DNA of 64,000 bases from Strobilurus pachycystidiatus (Eukaryota; Basidiomycota; Agaricomycetes; Agaricales; Physalacriaceae), in assembly GCA_019915135.1 (NCBI GenBank), contig JAHLMK010000003.1, forward strand, positions 2,356,001 to 2,420,000, read 5' to 3'. The notes under the pieces are model-generated. The model saw nothing but the letters and a program-made list of their open reading frames with translations, did no database searches and had not been told where the DNA came from. Made by a program: the position numbers and the translations under genes. Shown piece by piece: positions 11,859-21,865 of the stretch (positions are counted from its first letter, which is position 1; the number at the start of each line of letters is the position of its first letter).

Positions 11859-12141
11859 TGTTATGGATCTTGAGCTTATTCCCATTCGCTCGTCTACTTA
11901 CGCGTAGAGCTACTCTGTTTCGATGTGAACAGCCCCGTGAGGCTACGCGTCGCTTGACTCAGCATGACTCAGTAGTACTGCCTTACGCAGCATGGACATT
12001 TAGGTATATAGAGACATAGAGTACTTGTCAGTACTCACCACTACACTTGCACAACCGTTTATCATGCCTTTTATCATCTCATTCTCACTCTTCTAAGCAA
12101 TCAAACCCGCACACTCTCACATTTATCCGAGATTCTTAACA
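11859..12141 (+). repeat. Right LTR of the TRIM element
   Basis: 283 bp, identical to the left LTR by direct reading, which indicates very recent insertion. It is followed by the second AGTAT target duplication at 12142-12146. Confidence 0.92.
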
Positions 12142-12146
12142 AGTAT

Positions 12147-13649
12147 TGAGAGTCGAGACGATTGAGAATGTAGTTGGAACTTGTGACTTGTCCCCATCGC
12201 TGCCGTCTGCAGGGGACCACATTGGTCAATCACAATCAGATAACGATAAATCAGATAATTTCGCAGGTCCATCACCTTCACTGTTCACACTACGTACTAG
12301 TAGTCAAGACCACTAGAGTACTCAGCTCTTTATGAGACGCAGAGGCTCCTAGAGGATGCCAGCGGCTCCCATCATGTCCACGTCTATCAATGTCATAATC
12401 TGCAGCTGGACTGATGGGAACAAAGGCCAAGGCGAGGCGAAGGTGAGTGAGCGGGCCGAGAGCCGACCGATGTCACGGCTTGTCACAGTCAACGCGTACG
12501 TTCATCTTCCGATGCCCTCATCTACGAGGGACCTGCTTGTTTGTCTCTCCTTATTCTGTGTCCATCATCTCCAGGCATTCGAGGATCAGCTTGAGACTCT
12601 ACCCTGACCCTGATGTTACGACTGACAACTGTGAACACGATGAGGAGCTCAACTTCTAGATCAAAGTGTCAGCTTTGATCGAGTCTGCCTACGGGAGACT
12701 AAGCTCAACTCTGAAGTCGCGTTCCTTTGCGTCGCCTTATATTCCTCTTGTCTCGTCATTAGGTGCGCTATCTCTTTGAACGACCTGTACGGCGCGACTA
12801 AAGCCGCTGCACTTGTTCTGTATCAAGGAATGTCTGCCAACACCTTCCATTGCCTCCACACGCCACGGTCGAAGGATATTTTCGCGCTTCTGCGGTTGAT
12901 ATTGATGCTAGCGGAGCGGCGCCAAATGAATCCAGGATGGCTGTTGCGAACCAAAAAGGAGATCGATAATCAAGAAATGACGATCATTCTCCCTTCTTCG
13001 CTGTCTTTTGCCCCAATCATGTATGCTTTTTGGCCTACGTTCTTCAACTACATCACCCAAAACAAGTGTTGCTATAACCCTTATATCCTACGGTGCGTTT
13101 GCTTACGTCCTTCTGGCAGTATCCAAATTGAATCTTACCGTTTTCTTCCACCTCTTTGACTTGGTGCCATAATAACAATGTTGGTCATTCTCCGTTCCGT
13201 CAATCCGGACAGCGTCCCAAACTACTACGCTGACTCGATCATGAATGGTAGTTGAGGGATGCCCCGAACGAATGGAAATTGGACTACCGGAGGCGCTAGT
13301 CCCACTCAAAACGTCAACATGATGATTTGATGCTCTGTTCATGGAGTTCACCGTGATATGAGGCGTCTACGCCAACTCATGCATCGCTTGTAGGTCAAAG
13401 TCGACGCCTAATTCCCGAGCTGTCGATACATCAGCTCAAAGGAGAGGGTCCCAATCCCTCGGGCTCCTAATCACGCCTTTTGGTCTTCTTTGTTAGCTTG
13501 AAGCCCTGCACCAAATTCTTACATCCATCTTCTCCCTTCTGACGGATCGCACTCTGCTAAGTATGACATGCGATCCGGTCTTTCCTTCCTCCTTTTCGTT
13601 CACTAATCATCATAGTGTTTGAGACTATCTATACAACAGCCCGAAACTG
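12147..13649. other. Intergenic between the TRIM and the protease duplication
   Basis: About 1.5 kb with no recognisable gene. Open frames up to 127 codons occur (for example 12776-13159 plus), but they lack ATG starts or family resemblance. It may hold decayed sequence. Confidence 0.4.
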
Positions 13650-14195
13650 TTTCATTGCGGGAGAAGCCCCTGCGCTTGTCGTGTAATCACTGTCCATGCG
13701 AAGTCAAACCACCTCGCATGGATATGATCCATCATTCCTACTGTAGAGGTTAGCAGATGGTCGCATGTTAGTATCATTGGGACAGTTTTATCCCCAATCA
13801 AACTAGGCTTCGGAACACTCAACGACTGACTATCTATTCCAGTCCTAGGTCTGCCAGTCTTCTTCTCTACCTCGCGTTCAGACATGTCTCATGACCTTGC
13901 AGAGACGAAAGCAGGACTCGTCAGTTTTTGCACAGACATCGCATCCTCTCCTCATTGTTCACAAAACGACAGACCCGCGCGTTGCTGCGGCGTCCCCATA
14001 GTGCTACAAAACACCGCGCCGCTGGAGTGCATCTCCTCGGGGTGTTAATAAAGGGACGGGTTACATCACCGCGCCAACTTGAAATAGTCATTCTGCAGGT
14101 GTCGTTTGCCTCAATTACGGCTGTTTCTTTCGTGTGTGATTGACAAGCACATTATGTGCTTCCTCGCGTCGAGATTCATGAAGCAATACATGTGG

Positions 14196-14202
14196 TATAA
14201 AG
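14196..14202 (+). promoter_or_regulatory. TATA box, metalloprotease copy A
   Basis: TATAAAG in the context GGTATAAAGAGGCATGT, about 65 bp upstream of the ATG. The same sequence stands 65 bp upstream of copy B. Confidence 0.5.
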
Positions 14203-14261
14203 AGGCATGTTTCTTCGGATAACCCAACAACCGCCCTCACCCTCTCATCGTCGTTGACACC

Positions 14262-15416
14262 ATGTTCGCTGCCGTCGTTATCTTCCTCCTTACCGGCTCA
14301 AGCGTCTTCGCTACGCCCCTTGATGGTCCCGTGAAGCCCATGCAAACCCTAACGTTCGTGATTCTCCATGTGCGCCCCCTGTCCGGTTCTCACTCTTCCT
14401 GTTCCAGTCGTTGCGGTACTATCATCAGTGATGAGAAGAAGAGCGCCGCGGAGAGTCACTTTGCCGCCAACAAGATCGTTTTGACGAGCTTCGATGCTAG
14501 TGCTGCAGCAGCGGAGATTGATGTCTACTTCCATGTCATCTACGCAGATGAAACCGAGGAGGGCGGGTATATTCCGTAGGACATCCTGTCATCGTCGAGA
14601 TTCGCTGGTCATGTAACTCGTTACCCCAGGAAACAGCAGATCACTGACCAGTTGACTGTCATCAACGAGGCGTATAACAGCACCGGCCTTTCCTTTACAT
14701 TGGCGGATACGGAATACGTGCAGAATTCTTTGTGGTTCACTTACGCTGGTCCTGGCGACGATAAGTGCGTTTCCTGCCAGGAATTGATTGCATATTGCTG
14801 ACCATGGCACCTAGCTCGATCCAAACCGACATGAAGCAACAGCTGCGAAAGGGTGGTGCGAGCACGCTCAACGTGTACACTGTCGGTTTCCAGTCAGGAG
14901 GAAACGGAGGACTGTTGGGCTATGCCACCTTCCCTTTCGACTACGAAGGGGCGCCCGAGGATGATGGCGTCGTGATTCTGTTCTCGTCCCTTCCTGGAGG
15001 AGCCACTACGAACTTCAACGAAGGCCAGACTCTCACGCATGAAACTGGGCACTGGGTTGGTCTCTACCACACATTCCAGGGAGGCTGCGGCGCAACTGGC
15101 GATGAGGTCGATGATACGCCTGCCGAGATGGAACCGTGTTCGTGATTCCACAACATGTATGTTGACCTGGCCTGACCTAACGATTTCTGGTAGCGACTGG
15201 ATGCCCTGTAGGTAGAGACACTTGCCGCTCTATCAAAGGCGTTGACCCTATCCGTGAGCAATCTCCAATATAAATCGCGTTCCATTTGTCTGACTCGGCG
15301 AATCTACAGACAACTATATGGATTACTCGGATGACTCTTGCATGACCGAGTTCACACCTGGACAAAGTACCCGTCTCCAGGACCAGATACGCACCTACCG
15401 TGGCGTGGACATTTGA
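14262..15416 (+). CDS. Secreted M43-type zinc metalloprotease, copy A
   Basis: An extracellular zincin protease of the fungal M43 (MEP1/pappalysin-like) type. There are six exons: 14262-14353, 14408-14575, 14630-14764, 14815-15137, 15194-15253 and 15310-15416, totalling 885 nt for 294 aa, the usual length. It has a signal peptide ([17 protein letters not shown]) and a propeptide-like region with the Cys-containing [20 protein letters not shown] follows. The zinc site is [11 protein letters not shown] (HExxHxxGxxH), followed by TFQGGC. The region after it reads CPVGRDTC, then [11 protein letters not shown], the Met-turn region (YMDYS). All catalytic residues are present. This is one half of a recent tandem duplicate with copy B, about 90% identical in well-aligned exons (41 of 45 residues in one stretch). 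Secreted peptide degradation is the likely role. Confidence 0.93.
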
Positions 15417-16656
15417 GGACACTTGCGCAGCATGTAATTGGACACTAAGCACCCTTGTGTACAAGGCCACCACCTGATGAAATCGTTCTTTTGTATTTAT
15501 GTTGGAAAGATACCTTCTTTTCTTCCTGTACACTGTTGTCATGGTCACACTAGTAGTGCCAGAATCCTGATTTTGACGTTGTGGCGTTCTGCGATGAAAG
15601 CATTCGGCTTGGTCGCCCTAAGTCACCCAGCATGATCAGTTTTGCCTTTCCGGTGCGTTGTTTGAGTCGATTTGAGGGATATCGGCAGAGCAATCGACGT
15701 TTGAGCCTTCAGAAAGACGTTGAGAACAATGTCACTGAGAACGAGACCGAAGATAAAGCACTTTGGTTCGAAGTCACCTTGAGCCGTCCTATAGAGAAAC
15801 GAGGTTTCTGTCAAGTGGGAGGCATAGATGTGTTCGTTGTAAACATTTGCAGGTTGTCGTTACGGATACACCCCTAGACCTGCGACACGGCAAGTCCGTA
15901 TAGAACAGGTATAGAATGTGTAGAACGGAGATTCGACTGATCAGACTTTGGGCGCAGTCCCTCGCAGATTCAAGAGCCTTAGAGACGAAGCGTCACCATC
16001 CGTCAGTTGCAGCTGGCGAAAGGTTGCCCATTCGATGAATGCTGAATTTAACAGAAGACTAGTCTTGGACTCAGCCTGGACGAGCGGCGGGCAGCCCGCA
16101 CCTGTCTTCATTCCGGGAGAAGCCCTTGTGCTTGTCATGTAATCACCGTCCATGCGAAGTCAAACCACCGCGCATGGGTAGGATCAATCATTCCTAGAGG
16201 TCAGCAGATGGCTGCAGATGGTCGCATATCAGAATCCCTTGGCACAGCTCCATCCCCATTCAAAATAGGCTTCAGAACATTCAGAATGACCATCTATTCC
16301 GGTCCGAGGTCTGTTCTTTACCTCCGTTCAAACATACTTACAATGACCTTGCAGAGACGCAGGACACGTCGGTTTTTGCACTAGTACTGACATCGGACCC
16401 GGATCCCTTCTTCTAATTGTCCACAAAGCGACAGATCCACGCGTTGCTCTCCGGCGTCCCCATGATACTACAGATCACCGCGCCACCCCATTCATTCTGC
16501 GGGTGTCGTCTGCCTCAATTACGGCTCATAGATCGCGTGTGGTTGATAAACACATACTGTGCTTCCTCGCGTCGTTGGAGTAGGCCTTATGGATCCGCGA
16601 AACCATCGAATCCGAAGCCTGTCTCATCGCTACACGATTACGTATCCAAGGAATGG
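15417..16656. other. Intergenic between the two protease copies
   Basis: Contains the 3' flank of copy A and the 5' flank of copy B. Short minus-strand frames (for example 15623-15814) are not preserved in frame in the other copy, which argues against a gene. Confidence 0.5.
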
Positions 16657-16663
16657 TATAAAG
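16657..16663 (+). promoter_or_regulatory. TATA box, metalloprotease copy B
   Basis: TATAAAG in the same context and at the same 65-bp distance from the ATG as in copy A, so the core promoter was duplicated with the gene. Confidence 0.5.
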
Positions 16664-16721
16664 AGGCATGTTTTTCGGATAGCTCGACAACCGCCCTCAC
16701 CCTCTCATTGTCGTTGACGTT

Positions 16722-17865
16722 ATGTTCGCTGCTGTCGTTCTCTCCCTCCTTGCCGGCTCCAGCGTCTTCGCTACGCCCTTTGATGGTCTTGTGAAGCCCC
16801 GGCAAACCCTAACGTTTGTGTTTCCCCATACGTGCGCCATGTCCGTTGCTGACTATCCGTGTTACAGTCGTTGCGGTACTATCATCAGTGACGAGAAGAA
16901 GAGCGCCGCGGAGAGTCACTTTGCCGCCAACAAGATCGTCTCGACGAGCTTTGATGCTAGTGCTGCAACAGCTGAGATCGATGTCTACTTCCATGTCATC
17001 TACTCAGATGAGACCGAGGATGGCGGTTATATCCCGTAGGACATCCTGCCATCGTCGAGATTCACTGATCATATAATTCGCTACTCCAGTGAACAGCAGA
17101 TCACTGACCAGTTGACTGTCCTAAACGATGCGTATAACAGCACTGGCCTTTCTTTTACATTGGCGGATACGGAATACGTGCAGAATTCTGACTGGTTCAC
17201 TAATGTTGGACCTGACGAGTGAGCGCGTTTCCTGGGAATCCATTGCATCTCACTGACCGTGACTCTTAGCTCAACCCAGACCGACATGAAGCAACAGCTG
17301 CGAAAGGGTGGTGCGAGCGCGCTCAACGTGTACACTGTCGGTTTCCAGTCAGGAAGCGGGGAAGGACTGTTGGGCTATGCCACCTTCCCTTCCGACTACG
17401 AAGACGCGCCCGAGGATGATGGTGTCGTGATTCTGTTCTCGTCTCTTCCTGGAGGAACCACCACGAACTACAACGAGGGCCAGACTCTCACGCATGAAGC
17501 TGGGCACTGGGTTGGTCTCTACCACACTTTCCAGGGAGGCTGCAGCGGAGCTGGCGATGAGGTCGATGATACGCCTGCTGAGTCGACACCGAGTTCGTGA
17601 TTCCACAACATGTACGCTGGCCTGACCTAAACTAACGGTTCCTGTTAGCGAGTGGATGCCCTGCGAGTAAAGACACTTGCTCTTCTGAAGGCGTTGACCC
17701 CATCCGTGAGCAGATTCCAATTCACATCGCGTCTGATTTGTCTAACTCAAACCCACAGACAACTATATGGATTACTCGTATGACTCTTGCATGACCGAGT
17801 TCACACCTGGACAAGGAACCCGTCTTCAGGACCAGATGCGCACATACCGCGGCGTGGACATTTGA
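16722..17865 (+). CDS. Secreted M43-type zinc metalloprotease, copy B
   Basis: A paralogue of the gene at 14262, with the same six-exon structure: 16722-16813, 16868-17035, 17090-17218, 17270-17592, 17649-17705 and 17759-17865, totalling 876 nt for 291 aa. Signal peptide [17 protein letters not shown]. The zinc site is [11 protein letters not shown] and the Met-turn region is [11 protein letters not shown], so it should be active. It differs from copy A by three codons, two lost near the end of exon 3 and one in exon 5, and by scattered substitutions (for example [10 protein letters not shown] against [10 protein letters not shown]). Splice sites are conserved between the copies, including the unusual GTTCGT donor after exon 4. 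Both copies look functional rather than one decaying. Confidence 0.93.
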
Positions 17866-18742
17866 GGACACTTGCGCAGCTATGGAGTTCGATACTGAAA
17901 GCCCTTGTGTACAAGGCCACTTGATGAAATCGTTCTTTTGTATTTATATTGAAAATAGACCTTCTTTTCGTCCTGTTCAGTGTTGTCATGGCAGTACTTA
18001 CTGGGTGCCCCAGAATCCTACTTTCGAGGTTGTGCCGGTCTGGTATGAACGCATTCGGCTTGGAAGTTCTAAGTAAACAAGCATGATTAAATCCTGCCTT
18101 TCCGGTAAGCTGTTCTCGATTTGAGAGTGATCTGGCAAAGCAATCGACGTTACCTCTTGAGAGGAAAACTTTGAGGACAATGCCAACAAGAACGAGACCG
18201 AAGATAAAGCACCTTGGTTCAAAGTCGATTCGTCCTATAAGGATATTCAGTATCAAACGCCGGGAGAAACGAGGCCTCTGTCAAGTGGGAGGCATAGTTG
18301 TCGTTGTAAACATTCGCCGAAGTTTCCCATTTGACGCGGAGGAAAGGTTGTCGTTAGGGATACACACGGAAAGTCCGTATACGAGTAGAATGTAGAACAG
18401 ATCTTTGGCTGAGACTTTGGCGGTAGTATACGCAGTCTCTCGCAGTCCTCACGCAGTTTCGACGGTAGAGTACAACGAATCAACACCCGTAAGTTGCACC
18501 TGGCGAAAGGAGGTTGTCCATTCAATGGAGACTGAGCCTGGACGAGTGACGGGTACAAAGAGGTCGTCAGCCAGCGGTAGGCGGAATGCTTGATCAAAGA
18601 CAGAGCTGTTGAGTATTCGAGATGATGGTAAGATGAGAGGATGCCAATTTCGGAACTTCCTGCCAAACAGGCCTGCCGCCTGATTAGCCAAACTCGGCAA
18701 CACCCGACGACACAACGAGTTGATCCACGACGACGACGAGCC
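17866..18742. other. Intergenic downstream of copy B
   Basis: 3' flank of the duplication (to about 18555) and the promoter of the next gene. Minus-strand frames of 151 and 167 codons run through here but do not match copy A in frame and resemble nothing known. Confidence 0.45.
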
Positions 18743-19307
18743 ATGCGCTTATTCAACCACCAAAAGAGCGCCTTGCTCCTAATTCTTCTTCCTCTTCTTG
18801 CTAGTGCGCAGGTTGGTATTGGTTTGTGTGGCCTGGAGTCATGATCTCATGCTTTGTCTTGCTCAGAGTTCCACGACGACCACTACCAGTTCTTCGACCA
18901 ACACAGGCACCACCACAACCCAAAGTCTTATATTCTCTACATCCATCTCAACCACGGTCTTTCTGTCAGACCGACAGACTGTCACTCAAAGCACTGCAGT
19001 CGTCGTCACTATCACACCCTCCTCCTCCTCCACTTCCACCGGCAACAGTACGACCACTGGAAACAGTACTGCGGCCCATACGAGCGCCACTACAACCACA
19101 CCCACAACACTTCCATACGCTGCCACGACTGTCGACGGTGGAGGAGGAGGAGGAGACAACGGAGCTCCATCTCCAGGTGGAACGGGTAGCGCAGACGGGC
19201 CAGACGACAGTTACATCTCCTCCGCTCTAGCCTTGGCCGGTGCAGGCCATTTCATCACGGCTACTTGTATCGGTGCTCTGATTGGTGGTGGGATGGTGAT
19301 GCTATAG
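18743..19307 (+). CDS. Small secreted Ser/Thr-rich, probably GPI-anchored protein
   Basis: Two exons (18743-18811 and 18867-19307) give 169 aa. The first exon is almost exactly a signal peptide (MRLFNHQKSALLLILLPLLASAQ). The rest is a Thr/Ser-rich stem with many potential O-glycosylation sites and NST sequons, then a Gly-rich segment (DGGGGGGDNG). The last ~25 residues are hydrophobic (ALALAGAGHF, CIGALIGGGMVML) with no basic tail, the pattern of a GPI-anchor signal. No catalytic domain is visible. It is probably a cell-wall mannoprotein; I do not recognise the family. Confidence 0.75.
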
Positions 19308-19678
19308 AAAGGAATGGTGACGGACTGCGGGGACATTTGGCGGAACAGACACTTGCATTTTACCGATACAGTTTTCGCGGACAGTAATTATTTTATTAGA
19401 ATGAGGATAATAACAATATCTCTGGGCAAGTGCGGGAAGGAACAAGCCGCTCTATTTCGAGTGTTCAGCTGAGCGGCCGGTACATGACTTATACATAAGT
19501 TATACTTACAGCCTTGGCGGGATTGAGGATCTCTGGTTTGGTATCAAGCGAACGGAATGCACATCCAATTGAAGCATACATGGCGTTCGCAAGGAAAGGC
19601 GAAGTATACTGAACGATCGCAGTTCCAGTCCGCCGTGGTGGGCCTGTGAAATCCAACGCGTTGCCGGTCCGATTGCCG
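19308..19678. other. Intergenic
   Basis: No feature recognised. A minus-strand open frame (19489-19791) has no ATG at its 5' end and overlaps the next gene. Confidence 0.4.
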
Positions 19679-21173
19679 ATGTGGTCAGAGTCGGAGTCCG
19701 TCCGACTCGCGTTCTTCCCTGCACCGACTTTCAAGAGAACTGCCGAGTCACAGGCCACTCCGAGTCGGGCTGCAACGTTCAGGCTATCCAAGTCGCCGAC
19801 ACCTCAACTTGACACCGTGAGTGCACGCAAACACACGTGCCTCTCCGCTTTCCTTTTCCTAGCCATCCCTACGTATGATCTAGACAGAAATCCGCGGTAG
19901 CCTATCTGAACGCCGTCGATTACATCGTCGACGCACTTGCTATGGAACGCCCACCACCACTTGCTCCTGCAACCATCGATGCCTTTTTGCAGTATCTGAT
20001 TCCCCCCGCTCAGCTTCCCACAAATCCTATACCTTCCCCGTTGCTCTCCCTACCGCTTTTACAGCGTCACCACTACCTGAACATATCACCAGAAGATGAC
20101 CTGGCAAACTACTTGGCCTGGCCTTCCCCAGACCAGCCCCGCATCGTGGACATACTCCAAGGCCTTCCGATTCCGGGCTCTTCTGATGAAATGTCAATTG
20201 TCTATTCAGGTGACCAGGAAAACCTGTTCGCACATGCTCATCTCCGTTCTACTTCCGACGCTTCTGCGGACCTCCGGCTGGTATTTCAGTGGGATCCTCC
20301 AGATAGTGCTTGGAAATATCACAACATTGCCCTCATGCCCTTCCCACCTCAATCCTGCGACATTCTTGACGATATATGGGGCGTGCCGCGAGACGAGAAG
20401 GTGCCCTTCGTCCACATAGAGCAGGCAACCGAGGAAGATGCCTATTGGGCTGCTTACGGCCAGGATGATGATGATCTGCAGGATGATAGCGACGCGCACC
20501 TCACTAAACACGATCACACCAATAACGAAGATGCATATTGGGCACAGTACGCCAACGTACACGGTATGTGATCCACCACGTCAGCTAATCGTGTGCCTCA
20601 TCGCGAACGCTAGGATCTGGCGATTCCACCATACCGTCACCGGTGCCAGAGAGACGCAAGCCTGGGCCGTACATGCATCTTCATCACGACGAGCACATCG
20701 CAGGCGAAGAGCCGATCGTCGCACTGCCGTCAAACACCCTTCGCGCAAATAAGCATGCTGTAGATCTATCTGATCGCTTGCATGCCCTCTCCTCGCGCGT
20801 TGATTCATTCCCTGTCGACGACGAAGTACCGGAGTTGACTGAATCCACGTCGGAAACGGACTCTACCACTGTACAATCGCCGGAGGCGCCGTCGCCCTGT
20901 CGATTAGAGGATCCGGAAGCTTGCGAGGTAGACGCTGCAGTCGCCGTCCCGCCAAACATAGTGGTGGATTCATCTGGGAAGGAATCAGAGACAGTGGTGC
21001 GGGTGGATGGCGACACTGCCATACGGGAAGCCATACGTGGTATGTATACATTGTGGAAGATGGGGAAAGGAAACACGAAGGGCAAGGTTGAAACTGCGGA
21101 CGAATTCCTTGATATCGTAAAACAAGTGATTCATGGACTTGAGAGCCATGGCCGTATTCCGGGAAGACTATGA
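19679..21173 (+). CDS. Uncharacterised acidic protein with EDAYWxxY repeats
   Basis: I know no function for this protein. With the start at 19679 there are three exons (19679-19816, 19888-20563 and 20614-21173) for 457 aa. The in-frame ATG at 19942 would give 393 aa without the first intron. The upstream start is favoured because splicing gives a continuous frame (TPQLDT joined to KSAVAYLNAVDYIVDALA), but it is not proven. Visible features are a folded-looking N-terminal half and the motif EDAYWAAYGQ, repeated as EDAYWAQYAN, around an Asp-rich stretch (QDDDDLQDD). A low-complexity Ser/Thr/Glu region comes next, and the C-terminus is helical (AIREAIRGMYTLWKMGKG, DEFLDIVKQVIHGLESHG). The C-terminal helix may mediate protein contacts. 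Confidence 0.7.
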
Positions 21174-21865
21174 CCATATGCTCTTCATACATTGTTACTC
21201 GGGTTGTCAGTTGTGTATCAGGTCAGGTAAGTCAGCAAAGCTCGGCCTAGTACGGCCAACTTGTCCAAAATTAAACCCTTTCAGTGCGCGGCTGTGAGCC
21301 TGAATCGACCGCCAAGTTGAATCCTCGCTTCAGCCCTATACTGAATCCGACAGCTCTCTTTTCAGATTGGCTCTACCTTGCCTAAATTATATGCCCTCCA
21401 GGAGTTTATCACTCAAAGCCTTATTCGCGCTGCTGGGAGTCTAGGCTAAGCCTGTCTTACGCGTACTACGGATGCATACCGTGCCCGTAGTACACGTAGC
21501 ACTCTATACTTCGTTCTACCTGCGACGGCTTATGGCAAGTGGCGAGCGCTCGAGTCCCCGTGCCAGGAGATTGTATAGAGTCCTGCCACGAACCTATCAC
21601 TCCGCCTAGCCGCCCATACAACCAGTGCTCTCTTGCTGGGATATGCACTACTTTGGGTACCTATCCTTCTTTGGCGGCATTCTCTTGTGTTGTGTTTCCG
21701 GGTTTATGTATCGGATTAGATTCGACCTCATACTAATTGCCTCGTAACTCCTTGAAGGGATAGTCTTTTAGCGGATTTGCATATACCGCTCTCCGTACTA
21801 TACGGCACGTTTGAGAAGGTATAAAAACCCTCGAGTGTATCTCTGAGCAGTAAATCATTGCCATA
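21174..21865. other. Intergenic: desaturase promoter
   Basis: About 690 bp with no gene recognised. TATAAAAA at 21820-21827, 39 bp before the desaturase ATG, is a good core promoter candidate. Confidence 0.5.

Larger units (their letters stand above)
11281..12141. mobile_element. TRIM: complete non-autonomous miniature LTR retrotransposon
   Basis: An 861-bp element bounded by two direct repeats of exactly 283 bp (11281-11563 and 11859-12141) that I find identical base for base. Each starts TGTTA and ends TAACA, the standard TG...CA LTR ends with a 5-bp inverted repeat. The element is flanked by AGTAT on both sides (11276-11280 and 12142-12146), a perfect 5-bp target-site duplication. The 295-bp internal region codes for nothing recognisable. 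One base after the left LTR comes TGGTGGACACA, which has the form of a tRNA primer-binding site (TGG plus acceptor-stem complement). A G-run (CACGGGGGGCTA) just before the right LTR could serve as the purine-rich tract. The orientation implied is plus. It lacks gag/pol, so an autonomous relative must have moved it. Confidence 0.92.
13650..16105 (+). repeat. Tandem segmental duplication, copy A
   Basis: A unit of about 2.46 kb repeated head-to-tail with copy B (about 16106-18555). The homology covers the 5' flank (shared stretch around GGGAGAAGCCC at about 13659 and 16118), the whole metalloprotease gene, and about 600 bp downstream. The offset between the two ATGs is 2460 bp. Flanks carry many substitutions and small indels, while coding exons are better preserved. 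End points are approximate. Confidence 0.85.
16106..18555 (+). repeat. Tandem segmental duplication, copy B
   Basis: Second copy of the unit described for 13650-16105. It includes a shared CAGCCTGGACGAG-like stretch near the end of each unit (about 16075 and 18534), which helps place the junctions. Boundaries are approximate. Confidence 0.82.

Noticed and set aside
12776..13159. 127-codon plus-strand ORF between the TRIM and the proteases
   Set aside because: No ATG at its start, no similarity to known proteins, and comparable frames exist on the other strand.
15623..15814. Minus-strand ORF with FEPKCFIFGLVL shared with the copy at about 18150-18240
   Set aside because: The shared peptide comes from DNA homology of the duplication; indels shift the frame between copies, so coding constraint is absent.
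19489..19791. 100-codon minus-strand ORF opposite the first exon of the EDAYWA protein
   Set aside because: No ATG at the 5' end; the plus-strand exon splices in frame to a convincing coding region, though this exon itself is not certain.
21530..21580. tRNA-like GCGCTCGAGTCCC near 21550
   Set aside because: No pairing T-stem or other cloverleaf arms; chance B-box similarity.
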